A DNA stretch of 64,000 bases from Hyphobacterium indicum (lineage in GTDB: Bacteria > Pseudomonadota > Alphaproteobacteria > Caulobacterales > Maricaulaceae). Position 1 is the stretch's first letter; each line of letters opens with the position of its first letter. Shown here piece after piece: positions 18,055 to 26,841 of the stretch. Below the pieces are notes generated by a model that searched no databases, was not told where the DNA came from, and saw only the letters and a list, made by a program, of their open reading frames with translations. The DNA is taken from positions 347,501 to 411,500 of the forward strand of contig NZ_QBDX01000002.1 in NCBI RefSeq assembly GCF_003129605.1. Direction: 5' to 3'. The translations under genes were made by a program, and so were the position numbers.

Positions 18055-19506
18055 TTGTCCTCCTCCCCCCGTGCCCCTGTCATTGTCTGGTTCCGTCAGG
18101 ATCTGCGGCTGTCGGACAATCCCGCTCTCGAGGCAGCCCGACAGACCGGCCAAGCCGTATTACCACTCTTTATTCTCGACGATGAAACCCCCGGGCAATG
18201 GAGACGCGGCGGCGCCAGCCGCTGGTGGCTGCATCACAGTCTGGCGGCACTGTCCGGGGCTCTAGAAGCGATCGGCAGTCATCTATTGTTGCGGCGCGGG
18301 CCAGCCGGCGCTGTCCTGAAGGCATTTATCGAAGAAACGGGCGCAACCGCCGTCTTCTGGAACCGCTGCTTTGAACCTTTCAATTGCGAGCGTGACAAAT
18401 CCATCAAGGCGGAATTGAGCAGCAGCGGTCTGGATGTGCAGTCATTCAATGCATCGCTGCTGGCTGAGCCATGGACCGTAAGAAACAAGTCCGGTGATCC
18501 CTTCCGGGTGTTTTCCCCCTTCTGGCGCAACATCCGCTCAGAACTCGACCCGGGCTATCCTCTCAAAGCCCCCGAACACTTGCCTTCCCCGGCAGAATGG
18601 CCGGCGGGCGATCCTCTGCAAAGCTGGAATCTGCTGCCGCGCAATCCGGATTGGGCTGAAGGTTTCAATACCGTCTGGACCCCGGGAGAAGCAGGCGCCC
18701 GGAAACGCCTGGAAGATTTCTTGGCCAGTGGTGCAAGGCAGTATGCCGGCGGCCGCGACCGGCCGGACAAGCCCTATACGTCGGGCCTGTCACCGCACCT
18801 GCATTTCGGTGAAGTCAGTCCACGCCAGATCGTCAGCGCGACCGAAAGCGTCCGCGATGATATCGGCGACCGCAATGCCGAGAAATTCCTCAGCGAGCTC
18901 GGCTGGCGGGAGTTTGCCTACAGCCTTCTCTTCAATTTCCCGGACCTGCCTGAAGCCAATTACCAAGCGAAATTTGACCGGTTTCCCTGGCGCCAGGATT
19001 CCGCCGCGCTGAAGGCCTGGCAACGCGGCCAGACCGGATATCCCATGGTCGATGCCGGCATGCGCGAGCTCTGGGCAACAGGCTGGATGCACAATCGCGT
19101 CCGCATGATCACCGCCTCCTTCCTCATCAAACACTTGATGATCGACTGGCGTGAAGGCGAAAAATGGTTCTGGGATACGCTCGTTGATGCGGATCTCGCG
19201 AATAATTCCGCGAGCTGGCAATGGGTCGCCGGTTCCGGAGCGGATGCTGCCCCCTATTTCCGGATTTTCAATCCGGTTACCCAGGGGGAGAAATTCGATC
19301 CCGACGGCGATTATATCCGCAAATGGGTGCCGGAACTGGCCCGCCTGCCGGGCAAATATCTCAACCAGCCCTGGAATGCCGGCCCTCTCATCCTGAAAGA
19401 GGCCGGGATCGAGCTTGGAAAGACCTATCCCGCACCCATCATTGATCATAAGGCGGCAAGAGAACGTGCCCTTGCCGCATTCCAGAGTCTCAAGGAAACG
19501 GCATGA
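18055..19506 (+). CDS. phrB: Deoxyribodipyrimidine photolyase, class I (CPD)
   Basis: 483 residues. It repairs cyclobutane pyrimidine dimers with blue light using FAD and an antenna. N-terminal Rossmann antenna domain (VIVWFRQDLRLSDNPAL near residues 9-25) and C-terminal FAD domain with TSGLSPHLHFGEVSPRQI (near 242-259), LGWREFAY, MVDAGMRELWATGWMHNRVRM and DADLANNSASWQWVAGSGADAAPYFRIFNP, all strongly conserved. The start is TTG 18055, following GAAGG; no in-frame ATG is near. First gene of a four-gene operon; its TGA overlaps the next ATG by four bases. Confidence 0.96.
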   Translation: MSSSPRAPVIVWFRQDLRLSDNPALEAARQTGQAVLPLFILDDETPGQWRRGGASRWWLHHSLAALSGALEAIGSHLLLRRGPAGAVLKAFIEETGATAVFWNRCFEPFNCERDKSIKAELSSSGLDVQSFNASLLAEPWTVRNKSGDPFRVFSPFWRNIRSELDPGYPLKAPEHLPSPAEWPAGDPLQSWNLLPRNPDWAEGFNTVWTPGEAGARKRLEDFLASGARQYAGGRDRPDKPYTSGLSPHLHFGEVSPRQIVSATESVRDDIGDRNAEKFLSELGWREFAYSLLFNFPDLPEANYQAKFDRFPWRQDSAALKAWQRGQTGYPMVDAGMRELWATGWMHNRVRMITASFLIKHLMIDWREGEKWFWDTLVDADLANNSASWQWVAGSGADAAPYFRIFNPVTQGEKFDPDGDYIRKWVPELARLPGKYLNQPWNAGPLILKEAGIELGKTYPAPIIDHKAARERALAAFQSLKETA

Positions 19507-20864
19507 GCCCGGTCATTACCCCTGATTTCATTCCCCGCAGGAAAATCGCCATTATCGGTGCCGGCATTTCCGGGCTCGGCGCGGCCTGGGCGCTGCGTAA
19601 TGTGCATGACATCACGCTGTTCGAGAAACGCAGCCGGCTGGGCGGGCACGCCAACACCGTCGATATTGATTACGATGGCACGCCCATAGCGGTGGACACG
19701 GGCTTTATCGTCTACAATCCGCTCAACTATCCCAACATGGTCGCTCTGTTCAACGAGCTGGGCGTGGAGTCGATCCAGTCGGATATGAGCTTCAGCTTTG
19801 CGCTGGACGGCGATATCGAATGGTCATCCAACGGACTCGGCGGCCTGTTTGCGCAGAAGCGCAATGCCCTGCGGCCCTCCTACATCGCCATGCTCCGCGA
19901 CGTGCTGCGCTTCAACAAAACCGCCCCCTGTGACCTAGAAAGCGGCAGATTAGCAGGGCTGGCTCTGGGAGAGTATCTGGAGCAATTGGGCGCCGGTGAG
20001 CGCTTTACCCGCAACTATCTGCTGCCCATGGGGGCGGCCATATGGTCTGCCAGCGAAGAGGAAATGCGAGCCTATCCAGCCGATGCTTTCATCCGATTCT
20101 TCCAGAACCACCGCCTGATGAATATGTCACGTCCGCAATGGCGCACGGTCAAAGGCGGCAGCCGCGAATACGTCAAGCGGATTGCGGCGAACCTCGAAGG
20201 CCATGTCCGGATATCCGCGCCGGCCAGCGCCATATGGCGACATGAAAACGGTGTCAGCATCCGGATGGACAGCGGCGAGACGCAGGAATTTGATGAAATC
20301 ATCCTCGCCTGCCATTCCGATCAGGCCCGCCGCCTATTGAAAGACCGGGACGATCAGGAAGACGAATTGTTGTCGGCCATCCCCTATTCCAACAACCGCG
20401 CTGTTCTGCACCGCGATCCATCATTGTGCCCGAAAAGAACCGGCGCTCGCGCCGCATGGAATTACTGCCGCGATGAGGCCAACGGCCCCGCCAGTGTGAC
20501 CTATGACATGAACCGGCTGCAGGGCATTGATCCGGCAAGACCGCTATTCGTGACCCTGAATCCACACCGGCAACCGGACCCTGCCCTGACCTTTGGTGAA
20601 TTCCAGTATGACCATCCGCAATTCAGCACGGCCGGGCTGGCAGCGCAGCGCATCTTCAACCGCATACAGGGCGTCCGCCATACCTGGTTTGCCGGTGCAT
20701 GGCTGGGCTATGGCTTCCACGAGGATGGTCTGCGGTCAGGCCTTCGTGTTGCCTTGCGCCTTGGCGGGCAAATTCCCTGGGCCTTTGTTGATGGCGATAT
20801 CGACGGCGGCCGCTGGGGCGAGCGCAGAATCGTGGCGAAGCCCGCCATGGCAGCGGCAGAATGA
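19503..20864 (+). CDS. FAD-dependent oxidoreductase (flavin amine oxidase superfamily)
   Basis: 453 residues. The N-terminal dinucleotide-binding fold IAIIGAGISGLGAAWAL (near 15-31), the following FEKRSRLGGHANTVD, and the C-terminal GAWLGYGFHEDGLRSG (near 395-410) place it in the group of NAD/FAD-binding proteins that sit next to DUF1365 and cyclopropane-fatty-acid synthase genes in many proteobacteria. The substrate is unproven; by context it probably acts on membrane fatty acids. It overlaps phrB and the DUF1365 gene by ATGA on each side, so translation is coupled. Confidence 0.93.
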   Translation: MSPVITPDFIPRRKIAIIGAGISGLGAAWALRNVHDITLFEKRSRLGGHANTVDIDYDGTPIAVDTGFIVYNPLNYPNMVALFNELGVESIQSDMSFSFALDGDIEWSSNGLGGLFAQKRNALRPSYIAMLRDVLRFNKTAPCDLESGRLAGLALGEYLEQLGAGERFTRNYLLPMGAAIWSASEEEMRAYPADAFIRFFQNHRLMNMSRPQWRTVKGGSREYVKRIAANLEGHVRISAPASAIWRHENGVSIRMDSGETQEFDEIILACHSDQARRLLKDRDDQEDELLSAIPYSNNRAVLHRDPSLCPKRTGARAAWNYCRDEANGPASVTYDMNRLQGIDPARPLFVTLNPHRQPDPALTFGEFQYDHPQFSTAGLAAQRIFNRIQGVRHTWFAGAWLGYGFHEDGLRSGLRVALRLGGQIPWAFVDGDIDGGRWGERRIVAKPAMAAAE

Positions 20865-21634
20865 CTTCGCCACTCCATATATGGCGTGGGTCAACCACGC
20901 ATAGACGTCTCAAGCCTTTTGAGCACCGGTTCCGGTATCCCGTCGCCATGATCGGGATCGATCTCGGCCGTCTGGAAGAGGCGGATCGGACCGGAATGTG
21001 GTTTGGCGTCAATCGCGCTGCCTTGTTCAGCTTTCATGAGAAGGATTTCGGTGCCCGGGATGGATCAGGGGTAAAGCGCTGGTCCCGAACACAGTTTCAG
21101 GCCGCCGGAATAATGGGCATCAAACGCGTCATCCTGATCTGCCAGCCGCGCATTATGGGTTACCAGTTCAATCCGATTTCCCTGCATTTCGGATACGATA
21201 GCCACGGCGTCTTGCGAGGCATCATCTATGAGGTTCACAATACTTTCGGCGAAGCTCATGCCTATGTTGCGCCCATCGCGGCAAATCGGGTTGAGCATCA
21301 TCGCGCCGACAAGGCGTTTCATGTTTCGCCCTTTTTTGATGTGTCCGGACAGTATGCATTCGCACTTCAGCCACCCGGCGAGTCGTTGGCGCTGGCGATC
21401 CGGAAGGTCGCAGACGACGGTCCTGACTTTCGAGCGTCCATGTCGCTGAAACGGACGCCGGCAACCAGCAATGGCTTCCTGGGCTGGTTTGCGGCTTTCC
21501 CCTTCTCCACCCTTACCACCATCGCCCTGATCCATTTCGAAGCCCTCCGCCTCTGGCTCAAGGGTGCGCGCTATCACAAACGTCCCTCGCCGCCCGTAAA
21601 GGCGTCAACGCCGGTTCTGGAAACACGGCCATAA
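20861..21634 (+). CDS. DUF1365 family protein
   Basis: 257 residues of the DUF1365 family, unknown function, nearly always beside a flavin oxidoreductase and a CFA synthase as here. Conserved stretches: HRRLKPFEHRFRYPVAMIGIDL at the N-terminus (split by Arg/Phe residues), ILICQPRIMGYQFNPISLHFGYD near 87-110, EVHNTFGEAHAYV, and KAFHVSPFFDVSGQYAF. Starts at ATG inside the last codon of the preceding gene. Eighteen bases separate it from cfa. Confidence 0.95.
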   Translation: MTSPLHIWRGSTTHRRLKPFEHRFRYPVAMIGIDLGRLEEADRTGMWFGVNRAALFSFHEKDFGARDGSGVKRWSRTQFQAAGIMGIKRVILICQPRIMGYQFNPISLHFGYDSHGVLRGIIYEVHNTFGEAHAYVAPIAANRVEHHRADKAFHVSPFFDVSGQYAFALQPPGESLALAIRKVADDGPDFRASMSLKRTPATSNGFLGWFAAFPFSTLTTIALIHFEALRLWLKGARYHKRPSPPVKASTPVLETRP

Positions 21635-21652
21635 AAACAGTAAGGTTGAATC

Positions 21653-22888
21653 ATGACCTCCATGAGCCGATCCGCATCCGTGGTGGCAACACCCGAGACC
21701 ATCAAGGCGCTGCAGGGCCTTCCTGTGGGCATGAAGACCGGGCTGAACATACTTTTGCGGCTACCCAACGGACAATTGACGATCCGCTTCCCGGCCGGCC
21801 AGTCACTGACCTTCAAGGGCAAGTCCGCGGGGCCGGTAGCCGAACTCCATGTCCGGGATTACCGCTTTATCCGCCGCGCGCTCGCCGGCGGTGATGTCGG
21901 TCTGGGTGAAGGTTATATGGAAGGCGAATGGACGACGCCCGACCTGACCGCCCTGCTTTCCTTCTTCTCGGTCAATCTTGACGCCAAGCCGGATATCGTG
22001 GCGGGCGGTCCCATCACACGCTTTTTTCACTGGGCGTTTCATCAGCTCAGAGCCAACACCAGGGCCGGCGCGAAGAAAAATATCGAGGCCCATTATGACC
22101 TGGGCAATGACTTCTACGAGAAGTGGCTCGACCCCTCGATGACCTATTCATCGGCCCGCTTCACCCGGGACGGCCAGCCGCTCGAGGACGCCCAGCATGA
22201 AAAATACCGGGCGCTGGCTGATTCCATCGACCTGAAGGAAGGAGACCATGTTCTGGAAATCGGCTGTGGTTGGGGCGGATTTGCAGAATACGCAGCCCGC
22301 GACCGCGGAGCACGGGTGACCTGCCTGACGCTTTCAACCGAGCAGCGCGCCTACGCAATCGACCGTATGGAAAAGCTTCAGCTGGGCGACAGGGTAGATA
22401 TCAAGCTTCAGGATTATCGGGACGAATCCGGTGTATACGACAAGATTGCCTCCATCGAGATGTTCGAGGCGGTCGGACAGGAATACTGGCCATCCTTTTT
22501 CTCGAAAGTCCATGATTGCCTCAAACCGGGCGGCAAGGCCGGACTGCAGATCATATCCATTCGGGACGATCTCTTCGAAACCTATTCAAGACGGGCCGAT
22601 TTCATTCAGCGCTATATATTCCCAGGCGGCGTACTTCCCAGCCTGACCCGGCTGAAAGAGGAATTCGTCAATGCCGGCCTGACGCTGGACCGGGTTGAAG
22701 CTTTCGCTACCGACTATGCAGACACGCTGGCCGAATGGATGAAGCGGTTCACGGCGAGTTGGGACGAGATCAGGCCGATGGGGTTTGATGATCGCTTCCG
22801 GCGGATGTGGGAATTCTACCTCGCCTATTGCGAGGCCGGTTTCCGCACCGGACGCATCGACGTGGCGCAATACGCTCTCAGCCGCTAG
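21653..22888 (+). CDS. cfa: Cyclopropane-fatty-acyl-phospholipid synthase family methyltransferase
   Basis: 411 residues. A SAM-dependent enzyme that transfers a methyl(ene) group to unsaturated acyl chains of membrane phospholipids. An N-terminal lipid-binding region (about 1-130) precedes the methyltransferase core: HYDLGNDFYEKWLDPSMTYSSA near 144-165, SAM motif I VLEIGCGWGGFAEYAA near 199-214, and EMFEAVGQEYW. Some members in this genomic setting make methylated or furan fatty acids in Rhodobacter rather than cyclopropanes, so the product is open. The stop shares CTAG with the convergent (6-4) photolyase. Confidence 0.95.
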   Translation: MTSMSRSASVVATPETIKALQGLPVGMKTGLNILLRLPNGQLTIRFPAGQSLTFKGKSAGPVAELHVRDYRFIRRALAGGDVGLGEGYMEGEWTTPDLTALLSFFSVNLDAKPDIVAGGPITRFFHWAFHQLRANTRAGAKKNIEAHYDLGNDFYEKWLDPSMTYSSARFTRDGQPLEDAQHEKYRALADSIDLKEGDHVLEIGCGWGGFAEYAARDRGARVTCLTLSTEQRAYAIDRMEKLQLGDRVDIKLQDYRDESGVYDKIASIEMFEAVGQEYWPSFFSKVHDCLKPGGKAGLQIISIRDDLFETYSRRADFIQRYIFPGGVLPSLTRLKEEFVNAGLTLDRVEAFATDYADTLAEWMKRFTASWDEIRPMGFDDRFRRMWEFYLAYCEAGFRTGRIDVAQYALSR

Positions 22889-24429
22889 GCAATTCCGATC
22901 TCCTCGAAAAACCGGCGGCTGTCCTCCCGGATCTCCGTCTTTTTTTCGGCACTCATTTTAGCCAGATTGCGATAGGGCATGGACAGGCGCTGATTTCCCT
23001 TCAGCCTGTCCGCATTCTCGATCAGGAAATTCCAGTAGAGATAATTGAACGGACAGGCGTTCGGTCCGTTTTTCTGGCTGACCGAATAATGGCAGCCACG
23101 GCAGTAATCTGACATCCGGTTGATATAGGCTCCACTGGCCGCATAGGGCTTTGTGGCCATCATTCCGCCATCGGCAAAAAGCGCCATCCCATGTGTGTTG
23201 GGCAACTCCACCCATTCATAGGCATCGGCATAGACCAGCAGATACCATTCCTCGACGGCCTTCGGATCAATTGCTGCCAGAAGCGCAAAGTTACCGGTAA
23301 TCATCAAACGCTGGATGTGATGCGCATAGGCATGCTTGCGCGTGGTTTCCACCGCATCGCGGAGACACGCCATCTGTGTGTCACCGCTCCAGTAGAACGA
23401 CGGAAGCGGCCGTCGGGCTTCGAGATGGTTTGTCTCGGCATAATCGGGCATTTTCAGCCAGTAGAGCCCGCGCACATATTCGCGCCAGCCGAGGATCTGC
23501 CGGATAAAGCCTTCCACCGCATTGAGCGGTGCGCGGCCGGACCGCCATTCCGACTCGGCCCTGCGGCAAACGTCCATCGGATCCAGCAGCCCGCAATTGA
23601 GATAGAGCGATATCACCGAGTGAAAGAGAAAAGCCTCGCCCTTGGACATGGCATCCTGGAAGTCACCAAATTGCGGCAGACACGCCTTCAGAAAGAAATC
23701 CAGATCCGCCCCGGCTGCCTCAGCGGTGACACCATAGTGAAAGGGCTCGAGGTCGCCAAAATGAGCGGAAAACCGCTCCGAGACCAGCCGGATGACATCA
23801 TTGGTGATCTCGTCTCTCGGATGACGGGGCCGTTCGGGTATTTCCACCGACTCCGGAAGGCGTTTGCGATTTTCCCTGTCGAAATTCCACTGCCCGCCTG
23901 CAGGCTTACCGCCCTCCATCATTAGCCCCGTCTCCCGTCGCATCTCGCGGTAGAAATACTCCATCGTCAGGCGTGTACGCCCCTCGGCCCAGTCATTGAA
24001 TCGGGCCAGCGGGCAGATGAAACGATCATCGGGACGAATATACACGAGCAGCTCCAGACGTTTGGACCACTGACGCATTTCATCCAGCAGCCGCCATTCG
24101 CCGGGCGATGTAATGATGAGGCCCTCAAATGTGCGGCCCTTATCGGAAATCAGCCGTTCGACTTCACCGAACAGCGTGCCAGAATTGCCGCGATCATCCA
24201 GCTTCACATAGCGGACATCATATCCCTGTCCGGACAAATCCGCTGCAAAATGGCGCATGGCCGAAAACAGAAAGGCGATTTTCTTCTTGTGGTGAGCCAC
24301 ATAGCCGGCTTCTTCATCGACCTCGGCCATCAGGATGATATCGCCGGCGGTATAATCACGCAGCGATGAGATCGATGCCGAAAGCTGATCACCCAGAATG
24401 AGCCGGATGCAGCCGCCTGATGGGCTCAA
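22885..24429 (-). CDS. Iron-sulfur (6-4) photolyase / FeS-BCP cryptochrome-photolyase family
   Basis: 514 residues, related to Agrobacterium PhrB, a prokaryotic (6-4) photolyase with FAD, a ribolumazine antenna and a 4Fe-4S cluster. N-terminal Rossmann domain begins IRLILGDQLS. The four cluster cysteines are visible at residues 355 (MACLRD), 443 and 446 (YCRGC) and 459 (NACPF), with the same spacing as PhrB Cys350/438/441/454. The open frame extends to 24489, but the TTG at 24429 overlaps the TGA of the preceding gene and gives the expected length. Third gene of the ChrR-like operon. Confidence 0.93.
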   Translation of the reverse strand: MSPSGGCIRLILGDQLSASISSLRDYTAGDIILMAEVDEEAGYVAHHKKKIAFLFSAMRHFAADLSGQGYDVRYVKLDDRGNSGTLFGEVERLISDKGRTFEGLIITSPGEWRLLDEMRQWSKRLELLVYIRPDDRFICPLARFNDWAEGRTRLTMEYFYREMRRETGLMMEGGKPAGGQWNFDRENRKRLPESVEIPERPRHPRDEITNDVIRLVSERFSAHFGDLEPFHYGVTAEAAGADLDFFLKACLPQFGDFQDAMSKGEAFLFHSVISLYLNCGLLDPMDVCRRAESEWRSGRAPLNAVEGFIRQILGWREYVRGLYWLKMPDYAETNHLEARRPLPSFYWSGDTQMACLRDAVETTRKHAYAHHIQRLMITGNFALLAAIDPKAVEEWYLLVYADAYEWVELPNTHGMALFADGGMMATKPYAASGAYINRMSDYCRGCHYSVSQKNGPNACPFNYLYWNFLIENADRLKGNQRLSMPYRNLAKMSAEKKTEIREDSRRFFEEIGIA

Positions 24430-25094
24430 ATGTCCCGGCGGACATAGGTGATGTCCTGTCCCCGCGCGGAAAACCGGCTTCTGACCCATTCCCCATTGGC
24501 ATCATACCAGAGCTCGAGTGTGAGCGAGCCTTCCAGCCGGATGTGCCGCGCTTCGATCTGCCGCCCGCCGACCTCGATATTTGTCATGCCCAGCTCGGTG
24601 ATGGTCACCGGCATTTCGTTCCCGGTTTCGGTATTGATCACCGTATCAAGCCCGGGCGCATAGCCCGCCCAGTGGCTCGAAGGCGTCAGCGACGCCGGGA
24701 GGCTGACAGGCTGCCGGTTGCCCTCCTCGTCAGATCCCTGACCTGAAAACACATCGCCATTGCGCGAAAGGCTGACTCTGAGCTGTTCGCCATCCTTCAG
24801 CGTTGTGGTGTCAATCCGCGTCAGTCGGCCATCCTCATAGACCTCGACCGCATCATGCTCGTACCGGAACACAGTAACCGGACCGATCCGGACCCGAAGT
24901 TCGACATCGGTGGTGACCCGCAATTCATTCCCGTTTTCTTCAAACCGGAGAATGTGAGCGCCAAACAGGCTGTCGCCCCGGAACACATCGAAGGCAATGG
25001 TCCCTGTATCCGGAACGGCCTCGCGATTGACCGCCAGGGCCGGGGACACAAAGGCCGCGATCCACACCGCGCCGGTCAGAATTACGCGCATCAT
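24426..25094 (-). CDS. DUF6134-type secreted protein
   Basis: 222 residues from the ATG at 25094, which overlaps the stop of the ChrR-like gene (ATGA). Signal peptide: MMRVILTGAVWIAAFVSPALA, cleavage near residue 21. The mature protein is beta-rich with repeated 'RFEENGNELRVTTDVELRVRIGPVTV' type strands and the C-terminal LELWYDANGEWVRSRF, as in DUF6134, whose function is unknown. Sandwiched between a cupin regulator and a photolyase, so probably part of the same photo-oxidative response in the periplasm (inference). Confidence 0.8.
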   Translation of the reverse strand: MMRVILTGAVWIAAFVSPALAVNREAVPDTGTIAFDVFRGDSLFGAHILRFEENGNELRVTTDVELRVRIGPVTVFRYEHDAVEVYEDGRLTRIDTTTLKDGEQLRVSLSRNGDVFSGQGSDEEGNRQPVSLPASLTPSSHWAGYAPGLDTVINTETGNEMPVTITELGMTNIEVGGRQIEARHIRLEGSLTLELWYDANGEWVRSRFSARGQDITYVRRDI

Positions 25095-25708
25095 GACAAC
25101 ATCCTTGCAGCAATGGACATCAGAGGATTCCGGAACCGGTAACCGCCGAGAGAAACAGCAAAACAGATACACGGCTCACCGGCCAGTCCTACAGGCGTGT
25201 GCGGCTCGCCCGCCTGCCCGGCACAGACATCGCCACGATGATAGACGCCCTTTTCATCCGAAAAGCCACCCTGCAGAACCAGCGTCAATTCCTGCCCATA
25301 ATGATCATGGTGGGGGATCGCGGCACCGGGCCGGATTTTGAATAGCCGTGCATCCACGCCCGGCTCGCATAAACGCTTCACCTTGCGGCCCTCAACGCCG
25401 CCCAGCTTGCTTCGCCACGGACTGGCGGATGCATGGAAGCCATAGCGACGGAGAGCGGAAGGAAAGAGCGGATCAGGATTGTCCAATACATCCGTCCGGA
25501 TGTCTTCGACAGGCGCAGGCACCGCGGACATCACATCGTCACGGAAATCATGGGCCATAAGGACGGCGCCGATCTGGTCGGCCAGCTCCAGGCGCGAGCG
25601 GATCAGCGGGTTGATTTCTGCGGCACTGTCGACCAGCACGCGAACCGCCACAGGTGCCGCACCGCTGGCGCGATCCACAATCCATTGAGAATCAAGATCC
25701 GAAAGCAA
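25091..25708 (-). CDS. ChrR-like cupin protein with a degenerate anti-sigma domain
   Basis: 205 residues with the two-domain layout of ChrR, the zinc anti-sigma factor of RpoE. The C-terminal cupin keeps metal-ligand candidates H134, H136, E140 and H170 with the same spacing as His141/His143/Glu147/His177 of Rhodobacter ChrR. The N-terminal region aligns by pattern (LVDSAAEINPLIRSRLELADQIGAVLM) but has no His or Cys at the HxxxCxxC zinc site. No sigma factor gene is adjacent. It may be a sensor or enzyme that no longer binds a sigma factor, or binds one without zinc. Start is TTG 25708 (in-frame stop just upstream; GGAG 8 bases before). Confidence 0.8.
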   Translation of the reverse strand: MLSDLDSQWIVDRASGAAPVAVRVLVDSAAEINPLIRSRLELADQIGAVLMAHDFRDDVMSAVPAPVEDIRTDVLDNPDPLFPSALRRYGFHASASPWRSKLGGVEGRKVKRLCEPGVDARLFKIRPGAAIPHHDHYGQELTLVLQGGFSDEKGVYHRGDVCAGQAGEPHTPVGLAGEPCICFAVSLGGYRFRNPLMSIAARMLS

Positions 25709-25736
25709 TCATCCAACTCCACTCTGTCTGCCCGTT

Positions 25737-25764
25737 ATTACGCCAATGCCGCCATTCCAGATCA
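25737..25764 (-). promoter_or_regulatory. Candidate ECF11 (RpoE/ChrR-type) promoter of the ChrR-like operon
   Basis: On the minus strand, TGATCT (25764-25759), 16 bases, then CGTAAT (25742-25737). Spacer length and both half-sites match the element before phrB. Transcription would begin near 25730 and give a leader of about 22 bases to the TTG at 25708. Confidence 0.6.
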
Positions 25765-25836
25765 CAATGCGTGGACAATCCTTGCAGCCGGCTTTTTGCG
25801 CCCATACCTTCTGCCGGTCATAATCTGGATTCTCCC

Positions 25837-26841
25837 ATGAAACCTGCCCGCAATATCATCGACCTGATCGGAAACACGCCGCTGCTTCGTTTGCAGAAAG
25901 CGTCCCGGGAAACCGGATGCGAAATTCTGGGGAAGGCCGAATTTCTCAATCCGGGCGGATCGGTAAAGGACCGCGCCGCGCTGGGCATTATACGGGAAGC
26001 TGAAAAATCCGGCGCACTCAGACCCGGCGGAACGATTGTCGAAGGGACGGCCGGCAATACCGGCATTGCCCTGGCCATGATCGGCGCCGCCCTGGGCTAT
26101 CGCGTTGTCATCGTTTTTCCGCGCACCCAGTCAAAAGAAAAAAGAGACGCGATCCGCCTGATGGGGGCCGAGTTGATCGAGGTTGATGCCGTGCCGTATG
26201 CCAATCCGAACCATTATGCCCGCTATTCGGGCCAATTGGCAGAGGAGCTGAACCGGACCGAGCCCAATGGCGCTATCTGGGCCAATCAGTTCGACAATAC
26301 CGACAACCGCAAAGCCCATTATGACACCACCGGTCCGGAAATCTGGGATCAGCTGGAGGGCCGGATTGACGGCTTTGTCTGCGCGGTTGGTTCGGGCGGA
26401 ACCATTGGCGGCGTCTCGATGGCACTCAAGGAACGCAATCCCGCTATCCGGATCGGACTGGCCGATCCGGGCGGAGCCGCCCTTTATGGCTTCTATGCCG
26501 AGGGGGAATTATGTGCCTCTGGGACATCCATAACCGAAGGCATCGGTCAGAGCCGGGTCACGGCCAATCTCGAAGGCATTGAGGTCGATCAGGCCTGGCG
26601 GATCGCGGATGAGGAAGCCCTGCCCGTCCTGTTCGATCTGGTGGAGGAGGAAGGACTTTGCCTTGGCGGATCGGCCGGTGTGAATATTGCCGGTGCCATT
26701 CGCATGGCCCGCGAAATGGGCCCGGGCCATACCATTGTGACCATCCTGTGCGACCATGGCTCGCGCTATCAGAGCAAGCTCTACAACCCCGAATTCCTGA
26801 AGGAAAAAGGACTTCCGGTTCCGCCCTGGATGACCGCCTAG
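25837..26841 (+). CDS. cysK: Cysteine synthase A family (O-acetylserine sulfhydrylase)
   Basis: 334 residues, PLP fold type II. Makes cysteine from O-acetylserine and sulfide. PLP lysine K44 lies in NPGGSVKDR; the substrate loop EGTAGNTGIALA near 70-80 and the phosphate-binding VGSGGTIGG near 188 are present. The motif is TAGNTG rather than the commoner TSGNTG, seen in some CysK-like paralogues, so a related beta-replacement role is possible. The open frame runs upstream to 25654 but family homology begins at ATG 25837. Shares CTAG with the convergent binding protein. Confidence 0.9.
   Translation: MKPARNIIDLIGNTPLLRLQKASRETGCEILGKAEFLNPGGSVKDRAALGIIREAEKSGALRPGGTIVEGTAGNTGIALAMIGAALGYRVVIVFPRTQSKEKRDAIRLMGAELIEVDAVPYANPNHYARYSGQLAEELNRTEPNGAIWANQFDNTDNRKAHYDTTGPEIWDQLEGRIDGFVCAVGSGGTIGGVSMALKERNPAIRIGLADPGGAALYGFYAEGELCASGTSITEGIGQSRVTANLEGIEVDQAWRIADEEALPVLFDLVEEEGLCLGGSAGVNIAGAIRMAREMGPGHTIVTILCDHGSRYQSKLYNPEFLKEKGLPVPPWMTA

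Noticed and set aside
24430-24489. Longer N-terminus for the Fe-S photolyase starting at 24489
   Set aside because: It would overlap the DUF6134 coding end by 64 bases and add 20 residues with no family match; the TTG at 24429 coupled to the preceding stop fits better.
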